Positions 6,682-13,954 are shown, numbered from the stretch's first letter. The stretch: DNA of 26,462 nucleotides from an uncultured Prevotella sp. (GCA_946999025.1 CAMQBP010000005.1:1-26462), one strand, 5' to 3'. Translations and numbers: made by a program. Notes: a model not told the origin generated them from the sequence alone.

Positions 6682-8127
6682 CTATTTAATGTTGTCAACC
6701 ATGTTGAACAATCGGTTCCAACGGATGCCACCTAGTCCCTTACGGTCAGGGTCGGAAGACCACCAAATGAAGATGGGTTTGCCCACGATGTGGTCCTCTG
6801 GCACAAATCCCCAGTAGCGGCTGTCTGCCGAATTGTGACGGTTGTCGCCCATCATCCAATAGTAATCCATTTTGAAGGTGTAGCTCTTGGCCAGTCGTCC
6901 GTTGATGTATATCTGGTTGTTCTTAATCTTCAGTTCGTTGTTCTCGTACACACGGATGGGACGTTCGTACACAGCGATGTTGTTCATGTCCAGGTTGATG
7001 CTTTTCCCCTTGGCCGGAATCCATATCGGGCCGTAGTTGTCACGTGTCCAATTCGTCACGGCATTCAGCGGATAAAGGTCGCCCACGGTGGCGTCGGTGT
7101 TGATGCGGATACTCTCAACAATGTCCTTGCGCGCCGCAAGAGCCTTTGCCGTAGCCTTTGTCAGCGGCATGCAACCACGTTGATTCAGGCTACCAAGGTC
7201 TTCCATGGATATGCCCAGCTCTTTCATGAGGTCGTCTGGGATATGCTGTTTCAGTTTGATGTAATAGGTATATTGTACGTTGTCAGGCTCCTTGTTGGGC
7301 TTGCCGTCCAAGTAAACGATTCGGTTTTTGATTTGAAGCGTCTGCCCTGGCAGTCCAACGCATCGCTTCACATAGTTTTCGCGACGGTCGGTAGGGCGGC
7401 TGTCGATAGAGCCAAACTCCACGGGATTGCTGGCTACGTATTGTCTTCCAAGTGCATACACCTGCTCAAAGTAGTCGTGTTGTTGCTGCTTGTTCAGCGT
7501 GTTGAGGTCGATGGGGCCCCCGTTATTCTGCTCGAATATCTGTTGCCCGAAGCCGTACACCATGCTGTAGTATTCGGTTTGATAGGGCAATTCGGTGCAA
7601 ATGGTATCCCCGGCCGGATAATTAAACACCACGATATCGTTGAGTTTCACGTTGCCCAGTCCTTTCACCCGTCGATAGTCCCAGTGCGGAAACTCGATAT
7701 AGCTCTTCGTGTTGATGATGGGAAGCGTGTGTTGGGTAAGCGGCATGGTCAACGGCGTTTGTGGAATGCGCGGTCCGTAGCTCACCTTGCTTACAAACAA
7801 GTAATCGCCGGTGAGCAGTGACTTTTCCAATGACGAGGATGGAATGACGTAATTCTGAAACACAAACAAGTTGATGAAGTACACAGCCACCAGCGCGAAT
7901 ACCAGCGCGTCTACCCAACTCATCACGAAGCGCACGGGTGCCTCGGCGTCTTTCCACCACTGCCACCGTATTTTCTTGGTGATGTACACGTCGAAGATGA
8001 AAGGAATCACCAGCAGTCCCCACCAACTTTTTACCCAATATAGAAACAAAAGATACAAGGCGAGAACCACGATAAACTTGGTCCATTGTACCTTCATATT
8101 TAGTTTTGCTTTCTGTTTATCAATCAT
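6682..8127 (-). CDS. lepB: Signal peptidase I
   Basis: A 481-residue type I signal peptidase that removes signal peptides from secreted proteins at the outer face of the inner membrane. Membrane segments occur at about residues 16-45 and 70-92. The catalytic Ser99 is in VIPSSSLEKSLLTGD and the catalytic Lys254 in RRENYVKRCVGLPG. The box E motif MMGDNRHNSADSRYWG is at 426-441 and is followed by VGKPIFIWWSSDP. The protein is much longer than the E. coli enzyme (324 residues) because of a large insertion between the Ser and Lys boxes and another around 290-370, as commonly seen in Bacteroidetes LepB. A second Met at residue 11 (8097) is a possible alternative start. It lies 44 bp after dapB and 36 bp before the degenerate paralogue, so it is in the dapB operon. 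Confidence 0.95.
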   Translation of the reverse strand: MIDKQKAKLNMKVQWTKFIVVLALYLLFLYWVKSWWGLLVIPFIFDVYITKKIRWQWWKDAEAPVRFVMSWVDALVFALVAVYFINLFVFQNYVIPSSSLEKSLLTGDYLFVSKVSYGPRIPQTPLTMPLTQHTLPIINTKSYIEFPHWDYRRVKGLGNVKLNDIVVFNYPAGDTICTELPYQTEYYSMVYGFGQQIFEQNNGGPIDLNTLNKQQQHDYFEQVYALGRQYVASNPVEFGSIDSRPTDRRENYVKRCVGLPGQTLQIKNRIVYLDGKPNKEPDNVQYTYYIKLKQHIPDDLMKELGISMEDLGSLNQRGCMPLTKATAKALAARKDIVESIRINTDATVGDLYPLNAVTNWTRDNYGPIWIPAKGKSINLDMNNIAVYERPIRVYENNELKIKNNQIYINGRLAKSYTFKMDYYWMMGDNRHNSADSRYWGFVPEDHIVGKPIFIWWSSDPDRKGLGGIRWNRLFNMVDNIK

Positions 8128-8171
8128 AGTGATAACAAGATGTATGTTTAAATGTTTAAAAATAAGATTGA

Positions 8172-8927
8172 TTAGAACCTAAACAAGTCGCTCGTGGTGA
8201 GCAATCCTGTGTGTGTTGCAGTGTACTCGGCCGCCAACACTGCCCCCAAGGCAAAGCCCATGCGATTATGTGCATCGTGCGAAATGGTGATTTTGTCGGC
8301 CTCACAGTCGTAGGTCACGGTATGAATGCCCGGCACTTCGCCACGGCGTACGCTGTCTATGGGCAGCTGGTCGGCCGCCACGTCGTCCGAACCCGATGTA
8401 CTTCCGTCAGCCGCCTGCTGCACTCCTTTCACCCAACTGCGTTTTCTGCCCATTTCATCGATGATTTCTTCGGCCAGCGTGATGGCTGTTCCAGAGGGTG
8501 CATCCAGCTTATGGATATGATGGGTTTCCTCTATTTTCACCTCATATTGTGGAAAGTTATTCATAATTTTGGCCAGATAACGGTTCACGGCCGAGAAGAT
8601 GGCCACGCCTAAGCTAAAGTTTGATGCCCAAAAGAGCGTCTGTCCGCCTTCGCTGCACAGGCGCTTCACGTCGTCGCCATGCTCTTTCATCCATCCCGTA
8701 GACCCGCTCACCACCTTCACGTTGTGTGCGAATGCGCGCAGATAGTTGCCGTAAGCGGCCGTTGGTGAGGTGAACTCGATGGCTACATCGGCACTTGCAA
8801 ACGCCTCACTGTCAAAATCTTCCTGATTTTGTACGTCGATGATACTCACGATTTCGTGACCTCTGTCCTTGGCAATCTGTTCAATCATCTTTCCCATCTT
8901 GCCATATCCTATCAATGCTATTTTCAT
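8172..8927 (-). CDS. dapB: 4-hydroxy-tetrahydrodipicolinate reductase
   Basis: A 251-residue cytoplasmic DapB, which reduces 4-hydroxy-tetrahydrodipicolinate with NAD(P)H on the path to meso-diaminopimelate and lysine. The Rossmann nucleotide-binding start IALIGYGKMGKM (residues 3-14) lacks the longer N-terminal extension of some homologues. EFTSPTA (51-57) and GSTGW (75-79) line the cofactor site. The substrate-binding signature is EETHHIHKLDAPSGTA at about 133-148, with the catalytic His136/His137 region and Lys140. The length is typical of Bacteroidetes. It is the first gene of the operon with lepB, the S26 paralogue and wbqC, and has a consensus promoter. Co-transcription with lepB suggests joint expression of envelope-building genes. 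Confidence 0.96.
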   Translation of the reverse strand: MKIALIGYGKMGKMIEQIAKDRGHEIVSIIDVQNQEDFDSEAFASADVAIEFTSPTAAYGNYLRAFAHNVKVVSGSTGWMKEHGDDVKRLCSEGGQTLFWASNFSLGVAIFSAVNRYLAKIMNNFPQYEVKIEETHHIHKLDAPSGTAITLAEEIIDEMGRKRSWVKGVQQAADGSTSGSDDVAADQLPIDSVRRGEVPGIHTVTYDCEADKITISHDAHNRMGFALGAVLAAEYTATHTGLLTTSDLFRF

Positions 8928-8949
8928 GTTGCTTGCTCTTAAATGATGA

Positions 8950-8980
8950 CAAAGATACTTTAAATCGGCTGAAAATCAAA
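8950..8980 (-). promoter_or_regulatory. Promoter of the dapB-lepB operon
   Basis: On the minus strand TTTG (8980-8977), N19 and TATCTTTG (8957-8950) match the Bacteroidetes promoter exactly. The leader to the dapB ATG is about 17 nt. Confidence 0.85.
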
Positions 8981-9125
8981 ATATTGTACTTTGTTTTTTG
9001 CTTTTATTGACGCTTGCGCTCCCTGTTTTTCGTGCCTTTGCAAGTAAGGAGTATCAGACCTAATTTGCCACATGGTCAGCGGTTGAAACTGCTCAGCCAT
9101 GCCCATACGGGTGATGTGCAGGTGA

Positions 9126-9235
9126 CATTTTTCTTGACAACAACCCCTTCAGGATTCGCTTATTTGCAACCAACCATGTCCTTGGTCGCAAATACGGCAA
9201 ATATGCGGCGTTTTCGCAACGTGTTGACATTCAGA
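9126..9235 (+). repeat. Composite-repeat leader, copy 2 (matches 966-850 on the minus strand)
   Basis: Ordered words shared with copy 1 are: CATTT, TTGACAACA (9134-9142), CCCCT, TTATTTGCAACCA (9159-9171), GTCGCAAATACGGC (about 9185-9198), TATG and GCAACGTGTTGACA near 9218-9231. The spacings agree to within a few bases. The words between them are diverged, so the conserved blocks stand out as if under selection or from an old duplication. Confidence 0.65.
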
Positions 9236-9261
9236 TTTTTCCATGAATTGTACGCACTTTT

Positions 9262-9437
9262 CCTGTCAATTGTTATGCTCTTTGAAGTCAATAGCATTGC
9301 TTTTGGTCACCAATAAACATGCTTTTGCGTGCCAATCTTATGCCTATAGCACGGTTACGCGATGCGTTTTTTGCTCAATTGGATGGAAGTGGGGAGGCAA
9401 AAGCTATGTTTTTGGAGCCGAAAGTGATATTTCTGCA
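9262..9437 (+). repeat. Degenerate 22-bp-period tandem array, locus 2
   Basis: Eight consecutive 22-base blocks begin at 9262, 9284, 9306, 9328, 9350, 9372, 9394 and 9416. The best pair are 9284-9305 (core GTCAATAGCATTGCTTTTG) and 9306-9327 (core ACCAATAAACATGCTTTTG), identical at 14 of 22 positions. Others keep CAA about five bases in and ATG followed by C and a T-run in the second half. The array begins about 27 bp after the leader, as at locus 1. Confidence 0.6.
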
Positions 9438-9616
9438 ACCATTTTCTCTTTGCAAATCGATTTTCGACGTTACGTTTTTCCCTATTTAGTCATTATCAAA
9501 TGACTGTTTTATTGTCATTTTTTCTTACATAACGGTTGAAAGTTTGGCAGGAAAACCAACCGCCAGCCCCAGTGGCATCCAATGTGCTTTCGGAACAATA
9601 AAGTATCTACTAAAAT

Positions 9617-9647
9617 TTTGAAGATACAAGAATTGTGTGTATTTTTG
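9617..9647 (+). promoter_or_regulatory. Promoter of the Fur-family gene
   Basis: TTTG (9617-9620), N19 and TATTTTTG (9640-9647) match the consensus exactly. The -7 box ends seven bases before the ATG at 9655, so the mRNA would be leaderless or nearly so. Confidence 0.82.
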
Positions 9648-9654
9648 CATCAAA

Positions 9655-10083
9655 ATGGTACACGAAGCTTATTACGTACAAAAATTAACCCATCGGGAAA
9701 TCAAGCCAACGGCCTCCCGGCTGCTCATTCTTCGCGAGATGATGCGTGGCGATGAGGCCGTATCGTTGCCCGATTTGGAGCGCTATCTGCCCACTGTTGA
9801 CAAGTCAACCATATCGCGCACCTTGTCTTTGTTTCTCCTTCATCGCCTGATTCATGCCATTGACGATGGATCGGGTGCATTGAAGTATGCTGTTTGCGAC
9901 GACGATTGCGATTGTTCGATTGACGAAGAGCATACGCATTTTTATTGCGAAAACTGCCATCGCACGTTCTGTCTCAAGCACATTGCCGTTCCGGTGGTCC
10001 CACTTCCAGAGGGATTCACCATGCATAGCATCAATTATGTGCTGAAAGGCTTGTGCCCAGAGTGTACCGAAAAACTGAAATAA
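9655..10083 (+). CDS. Fur family metal-responsive transcriptional regulator
   Basis: A 142-residue ferric-uptake-regulator family protein. The N-terminal winged helix spans about residues 12-80, with the recognition-helix region TVDKSTISRTLSLFLLHRLI. The C-terminal dimerisation domain carries two CxxC pairs, C98-x2-C101 (FYCENC) and C134-x2-C137 (GLCPEC), the structural zinc site of the family. Before it is an acidic, Cys-rich hinge, CDDDCDCSIDEEHTH, with Cys81, 85 and 87 and His93/95, which may form the sensing metal site. Which metal it senses (Fe, Zn or another) is undecided; a Zur or PerR role remains possible. The start is ATG 9655, because an earlier GTG (9637) falls inside the promoter and the next ATG would remove the first helix. 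It has its own promoter and no obvious target in the window. Confidence 0.9.
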   Translation: MVHEAYYVQKLTHREIKPTASRLLILREMMRGDEAVSLPDLERYLPTVDKSTISRTLSLFLLHRLIHAIDDGSGALKYAVCDDDCDCSIDEEHTHFYCENCHRTFCLKHIAVPVVPLPEGFTMHSINYVLKGLCPECTEKLK

Positions 10084-10296
10084 CACTTTAACTAACTGAT
10101 AAATTGCTGACATGAGAAAGTTTGTTTTGACGTTGACCACCGTTAATAAACGAGGAAGCGTCAAGATTGGCACATTCCCGTTTAATGGTGATAAGCGCAA
10201 GGACAGACAGCCCTCAGTACAGGTGTTTGCACCCATGTGCATTAGGTGTTCTTGGTTCATGCGGATTGTGTCAGCCGTGTTTGTAGGCGGTTGTTT

Positions 10297-10304
10297 TACA
10301 TTTG
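10297..10304 (+). promoter_or_regulatory. Possible -7 box upstream of the transporter
   Basis: TACATTTG fits TAnnTTTG and lies 29 bp before the ATG at 10334. No good -33 element is present at the required distance, so this is weak. The rest of the 250-bp interval after the Fur-family gene (10084-10333) shows nothing else convincing. Confidence 0.35.
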
Positions 10305-10333
10305 ATGATGGTATTGGTTAATTGAAACATCTT

Positions 10334-11299
10334 ATGAGTATCATTAGATTTATCAAAAACTGGACTTTGCCCATATCGATGGTGATAGGAGTGACAGCCT
10401 ATTCTGTGTTTGCTTTCATCCCTTCTTTGGATAAGGCCGCATGCTTGTTTGCGCCTTTCTTTGACACCATTCTGCCTTTGTTCATGTTTTTAATCTTGTT
10501 TGTGACCTTTTGTAAGGTCAATTTTAGGCGTTTAATTCCGGTCAAGTGGCATCTTTGGGTGAGTTTTTTTCAAGTGTTATTCGTCTTTGTCATCATTGCC
10601 ATCATCCTGTCTTTTCGCCTCAAGGGCAACAGTCTCATACTGATGGAAGCACTACTCACGTGCATTATCGGCCCATGTGCGTCAGCTGCCGCAGTGGTTA
10701 CGCAGAAATTGGGTGGCAATCTCGAGGAGATGACCACCTACACCTTCTTGTCTAACTTTATCACCGCTTTGCTCATTCCCATTTGTTTCCCACTAATTGA
10801 AAAAACAAGTGACATTACTTTTATGGATGCATTCTTGAAAATACTCAATCAAGTGTGTCTTGTTTTGGTCGTTCCGATGGGGTTAGCTTATGTCGTTAAG
10901 CACTATTTTCATCGGTTTCATCGGTGGGTTGTGGGGGTAAAAGACCTTTCTTATTATCTTTGGGGATGTTCTTTGATGATTGTGACGGGCACCACGATGA
11001 AGAATATCGTGCATGCAGAAACGTCCGTTTCCTTTCTCTTGCTCATCGCTTTGCTGGGCTTGCTGCTCTGTGTGATACAATTTTCCGTCGGACGTTTCAT
11101 CGGTCACTATTTCAATGCCACCGTCAATGCAGGTCAAGCACTGGGCCAAAAGAATACAGCCTTTGCCATCTGGATAGCCTACTCCTACCTCAATCCCATC
11201 TCATCCGTTGGCCCTGGTTGTTATATCCTATGGCAGAACATCATCAATAGCGTTGAAATCTGGATGTATCGGAAGCGGGGTTTGGAACGGTCAGCATAG
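10334..11299 (+). CDS. Bile acid:sodium symporter (BASS) family transporter
   Basis: A 321-residue integral inner-membrane protein with about nine or ten hydrophobic segments spread along the whole chain (starting near residues 12, 38, 68, 94, 128, 162, 206, 229 and 277). The conserved segment NAGQALGQKNTAFAIWIAYSYLNP near 255-278 resembles the sodium/substrate-binding crossover region of the BASS and related families, and GPCASAAAVVTQKLGG near 112-127 may be the equivalent in the first repeat. Bacterial members carry bile acids, pantoate or other organic anions with sodium; the substrate here is not predictable. The start is ATG 10334 (MSIIRF); an upstream TTG four codons earlier is less likely. 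It stands alone on the plus strand and faces the lipoprotein gene. Confidence 0.78.
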   Translation: MSIIRFIKNWTLPISMVIGVTAYSVFAFIPSLDKAACLFAPFFDTILPLFMFLILFVTFCKVNFRRLIPVKWHLWVSFFQVLFVFVIIAIILSFRLKGNSLILMEALLTCIIGPCASAAAVVTQKLGGNLEEMTTYTFLSNFITALLIPICFPLIEKTSDITFMDAFLKILNQVCLVLVVPMGLAYVVKHYFHRFHRWVVGVKDLSYYLWGCSLMIVTGTTMKNIVHAETSVSFLLLIALLGLLLCVIQFSVGRFIGHYFNATVNAGQALGQKNTAFAIWIAYSYLNPISSVGPGCYILWQNIINSVEIWMYRKRGLERSA

Positions 11300-11323
11300 C
11301 TAAAATCGTGTTATCGGCTCGCT

Positions 11324-11367
11324 TTTTTACCGGAAGTTATGTGTGTTTTTACTGGAAGTTATGTGTG
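11324..11367 (+). repeat. Tandem pair of a 22-bp sequence
   Basis: Two adjacent 22-base copies (11324-11345 and 11346-11367) differ at a single base: TTTTTACCGGAAGTTATG... and TTTTTACTGGAAGTTATG..., both ending GTGTG. They lie between the transporter stop and the converging lipoprotein gene. The unit length equals that of the degenerate arrays, but the sequence is different. Confidence 0.85.
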
Positions 11368-11448
11368 TGTTCATACCTTACCAGTTGCGTTGATGATAGA
11401 AAAGAATGTAAATTGGTCTGAAAGAAAGGCCAAAAGAGGCTCTTCCGC

Positions 11449-12084
11449 TTAGTGTATGGTCAACAAACCGAATGGACCTGACGTGGAAGCAACATAGCGA
11501 GTGAGGTAATTTTTCTCACCTCGAGAGCCCTTCATGATATTCCCTCCCGTGTTCATGTTGTATTCACGGTGACAATTGTTACACGTTGCAATACCGTTGG
11601 ATGAGAGGGTTAAAGGATAATTCTTGCGTGGTATCGTGAGCCAGTCGAAGCAATTGGGACATTGGTTGTCGTAAGCATAGAAGACGGGGGGATAGTCTAA
11701 GTTGCCAAAACCAACGATTACGCCATTGTTATAACCAAAGGTAAGAGCCGTTCTTTGGTCCCTCGAATTGAAAATGGACGTGCTTTGGCTGCCTCGGTTG
11801 TTTTTGAAAGCGAAATAAGTTGCACCGCCTTTCATGGTTTGTTGTACCAAGCAAAACACGCCAGGCGACGTGGCGTTCATCGAACTGGCCAGTGTTGCGT
11901 CGTTGTGTTCTTGATTGTTGACCGCCACGAAGCACCGAACAGAACTGTATTGGTTCTGATTTTCTCCGCACGATGACAGCAACAAGAGCAGGAAAAGAAA
12001 TAGGAATGTTCCTTTTCTTCTCATCTTATGGATGCGTTTCAGACACCTCATCCCATCTCTTTTCCTGCTTTTACCCTTATTCAT
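11449..12084 (-). CDS. Putative lipoprotein with Rieske-like C4 (CxxC...CxxC) domain
   Basis: Up to 211 residues. A long basic n-region is followed by FLFLFLLLLLSSC, a lipobox-type signal. If translation starts at the ATG at 12024 (MRRKGTFLF...) the mature Cys would be residue 19 of 191. The ATG at 12084 overlaps the previous stop as ATGAATAA and would suit translational coupling, so it is used for the coordinates. The C-terminal half reads YDNQCPNCFDW, then a loop, then GIATCNNCHREYNMNTGG (C122/C125 and C148/C151 in the shorter numbering). The layout (CP.C, loop, C..C...Y...TG) is that of a Rieske-type fold, but both His ligands of the usual CxH...CxxH are Cys. It may therefore bind zinc or iron in a rubredoxin-like way; this is inference. 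It is predicted to be envelope-anchored. The function is unknown. Confidence 0.75.
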   Translation of the reverse strand: MNKGKSRKRDGMRCLKRIHKMRRKGTFLFLFLLLLLSSCGENQNQYSSVRCFVAVNNQEHNDATLASSMNATSPGVFCLVQQTMKGGATYFAFKNNRGSQSTSIFNSRDQRTALTFGYNNGVIVGFGNLDYPPVFYAYDNQCPNCFDWLTIPRKNYPLTLSSNGIATCNNCHREYNMNTGGNIMKGSRGEKNYLTRYVASTSGPFGLLTIH

Positions 12085-12490
12085 ACTGTATCATTTGCAA
12101 GACATCAGCCACCTTTTCGATACCTTCTTGCAGCGGTTTTTTCACCATGGCCTTGATAAAAGGGTTCACTTCGGCCTTCATCGTTAGCTTCATCTTGCTC
12201 GAATGGTCGCTCACAGGTACTATCTGTATCCATAAATTGATGGGAACCGGACTCTTCTTCGTTTCAAACTTGACGCACTTCGGTTCGTCTCTTTCGATGA
12301 TGTTGAGTTGTACATCGCCCAATGGAGAATGGATAGAGATGGAATCAGCGTCGAAGGTTAGATCCTTAATCTTATCCTCTGGTATTTTGTCGCGTACCTT
12401 CTCGATGTTTGTTAGGTCGCTTAGCATGTTGTAAACAGACTGCTGTGAGTAAGGAATCTCGCGTATGGAACTTTCAAATTTGCTTGACAT
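12077..12490 (-). CDS. SRPBCC (START-like) family protein
   Basis: A 137-residue protein of the SRPBCC/polyketide-cyclase fold, a small hydrophobic-cavity lipid or ligand binder, without signal peptide and presumably cytoplasmic. Typical features are an N-terminal strand MSSKFESSIREI, a helical segment VYNMLSDLTNIEKVRDKIP, strands SISIHSPLGDVQLNIIERDEP and KMKLTMKAEVNPFI, and a long C-terminal helix MVKKPLQEGIEKVADVLQMIQYE. The ligand is unknown. The frame is open further upstream into pyrE, but ATG 12490 begins where the fold begins, 37 bp after the pyrE stop. Its stop overlaps the start of the next lipoprotein gene, so pyrE, this gene and the lipoprotein gene are probably co-transcribed. 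Confidence 0.8.
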   Translation of the reverse strand: MSSKFESSIREIPYSQQSVYNMLSDLTNIEKVRDKIPEDKIKDLTFDADSISIHSPLGDVQLNIIERDEPKCVKFETKKSPVPINLWIQIVPVSDHSSKMKLTMKAEVNPFIKAMVKKPLQEGIEKVADVLQMIQYE

Positions 12491-12527
12491 AATTTTATAG
12501 TCTGAATGATTTTTACTAAATGGTGAT

Positions 12528-13166
12528 TTACTTTCGCCAGCCTGATGGGTTCTTTCGCCATTCGTTGAGCAACTCGATATCACTTTCCTGGATATATCCC
12601 GTGGCCAGTGCCTCAGCCACTACATGGTCATAGTCGGTTAGGGTAACCAACTTGACGTTGGCCTCTGTGAACGCTTGTGCAGCGACAGGGAACCCGTATG
12701 TGTATGAGGCAACCATGCCAACAACGTCTCCTCCGGCTTTACGGATGGCCTCTACCGCCTTCAAAGAGCTGCCTCCGGTGGAGATAAGGTCTTCGATAAC
12801 CACCACCTTGGCACCCTCTTTCATCTCACCTTCGATAAGGTTTTCCAGTCCGTGATCCTTTGGTTTGCTTCTCACATATATCAAAGGCATGTTCAAGACA
12901 TCAGCGATGAGGGCGGCTTGTGGGATGCCTGCCGTCGCTACACCTGCGATGACGTCAGCCTCGGGGAAGTGTTTCAAGATGGCATGCACCATCCCTACCT
13001 TCACAAAGGTGCGTATGTCGGGGTAAGAAAGCGTTTTTCTGTTGTCGCAATAAAAAGGCGATTTCCAGCCTGAAGCCCAGGTGAAAGGCTCGTTGGGCTG
13101 TAGCTTGATGGCTTTGATGCGTAATAATTTGGATGCAAAATCTCTTTTTAATGTGTTCTTTTCCAT
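12528..13166 (-). CDS. pyrE: Orotate phosphoribosyltransferase
   Basis: A 212-residue PyrE, which joins orotate and PRPP to give OMP in pyrimidine synthesis. The motif VVVIEDLISTGGSSLKA (about 121-137) is the PRPP-binding loop. Upstream is the RSKPKDHGLENLIEG catalytic flexible loop (99-113) with Lys101 and Lys103. GWKSPFYCDNRKTLSYP (33-49) is the orotate/PRPP-contact segment with Lys35 and Asp41. The length matches the 210-residue bacterial norm. It has a consensus promoter at 13192-13222 in the 92-bp gap after comF, and the SRPBCC gene follows. Confidence 0.96.
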   Translation of the reverse strand: MEKNTLKRDFASKLLRIKAIKLQPNEPFTWASGWKSPFYCDNRKTLSYPDIRTFVKVGMVHAILKHFPEADVIAGVATAGIPQAALIADVLNMPLIYVRSKPKDHGLENLIEGEMKEGAKVVVIEDLISTGGSSLKAVEAIRKAGGDVVGMVASYTYGFPVAAQAFTEANVKLVTLTDYDHVVAEALATGYIQESDIELLNEWRKNPSGWRK

Positions 13167-13191
13167 ATCGTAAGTTGTTGAGTATATATTG

Positions 13192-13222
13192 CAAAGATAG
13201 TTGAAATCTCCTATATTTCAAA
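13192..13222 (-). promoter_or_regulatory. Promoter of pyrE
   Basis: On the minus strand TTTG (13222-13219), N19 and TATCTTTG (13199-13192) are a perfect consensus. The leader to the pyrE ATG is about 20 nt, too short for a typical attenuator. It lies after the comF stop (13259), so pyrE can be expressed apart from the prmC-recX-comF genes. Confidence 0.85.
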
Positions 13223-13258
13223 GGGATGAGCGGCTTTTTTGGCACCATTCGTGCTGTT

Positions 13259-13954
13259 CTATCCTTTTGCCCAACCCAAAGAGAGCACGCTGACGTGTAC
13301 CCTTCCATCCCGCTGCAGAGCCTTTCCGCAGGCACAGATGGTAGCACCAGTGGTCACGATGTCATCGATGAGCAGCACATGTTTGCCCATCAACCCCGCG
13401 TTTTCGGCCAATTGAAAGGCGTCTTCTACGTTCTCCGTGCGAGCCAACCGATTCTTATGCGTCTGGCTGTCCTTAAACTTCACACGTTTTAGTACATGCC
13501 TCATGATGGGCACCCCGCACACTTGGCTCACCCCTTTGGCGATTTCAAGGCTTTGGTTGTATCCCCTTTGTCGCTCACGGCTTTTCGTCAGCGGAACGGG
13601 TACGATGCAATCGATGCCTTGAAAGAATCCTTTAGTCTGAAACTCCTCGGCGGTCAGGCATCCTAATTGTTCGCCAATCTCAGGTTGATCACCATATTTC
13701 AGGGCGTAAATCATGCGACTTGCCTCCGACCGAGCCTGATAGAAGAACAATGCTGCCGCTCGTTCGATGGGGATGCGGGCCCAGAACAGTTGCGCCATCT
13801 CGTTGTCGTAGGCATCGTCTTCGTAGTGAGTGCGAGGCAAATGTAGGTTGCACGAGGCACACAACACCTGTTCGCCCTCAGTCAATCTCCGCCTGCATTC
13901 CACACAGGTGCGGGGAGATATCAGGTCAAGGATTCTGCTTATAAAACTAATCAT
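13259..13954 (-). CDS. comF: ComF family protein (amidophosphoribosyltransferase-like)
   Basis: A 231-residue ComF-like protein. The N-terminal zinc ribbon has C17-x2-C20 (CVEC) and C32-x2-C35 (CASC). The C-terminal phosphoribosyltransferase fold follows, with IVPVPLTKSRERQRGYNQS and the PRPP-type motif VLLIDDIVTTGATI. In competent bacteria ComF proteins help take up and integrate single-stranded DNA; in Bacteroidetes the role is not proven. The start is ATG 13954, in ATGATTAG overlapping the recX stop by 8 nt. The frame is open further upstream inside recX. It is the third gene of the prmC-recX-comF run. Confidence 0.92.
   Translation of the reverse strand: MISFISRILDLISPRTCVECRRRLTEGEQVLCASCNLHLPRTHYEDDAYDNEMAQLFWARIPIERAAALFFYQARSEASRMIYALKYGDQPEIGEQLGCLTAEEFQTKGFFQGIDCIVPVPLTKSRERQRGYNQSLEIAKGVSQVCGVPIMRHVLKRVKFKDSQTHKNRLARTENVEDAFQLAENAGLMGKHVLLIDDIVTTGATICACGKALQRDGRVHVSVLSLGWAKG

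Larger units (their letters stand above)
8981..9616. other. Non-coding interval between dapB and the Fur-family gene
   Basis: About 640 bp between divergent genes without a supportable gene. It contains the second composite repeat: leader at 9126-9235, then a 22-bp-period array at about 9262-9437. Two open frames here (9014-9316 and 9243-9503, plus strand) fall on the repeat and lack convincing start signals. Confidence 0.6.

Noticed and set aside
6790..7821. A 343-codon frame opposite lepB
   Set aside because: Antisense shadow of lepB, whose catalytic motifs are clear on the minus strand.
9262..9437. The periodic array as a CRISPR
   Set aside because: There are no identical repeats alternating with unique spacers; every block differs, the period is only 22 bp, and no cas gene is near.
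9014..9503. Two overlapping plus-strand open frames (9014-9316 and 9243-9503)
   Set aside because: They lie on the leader and 22-bp array, have no promoter or recognisable domain, and their sequence reflects the repeat period.
10112..10321. A 69-codon open frame after the Fur-family gene
   Set aside because: No family resemblance, and a -7-like box for the next gene lies inside its end. It could be a small gene, but nothing supports it beyond being open.
13167..13258. A pyrimidine-responsive attenuator before pyrE
   Set aside because: The promoter leaves a leader of only about 20 nt and no terminator-like hairpin lies between it and the ATG.
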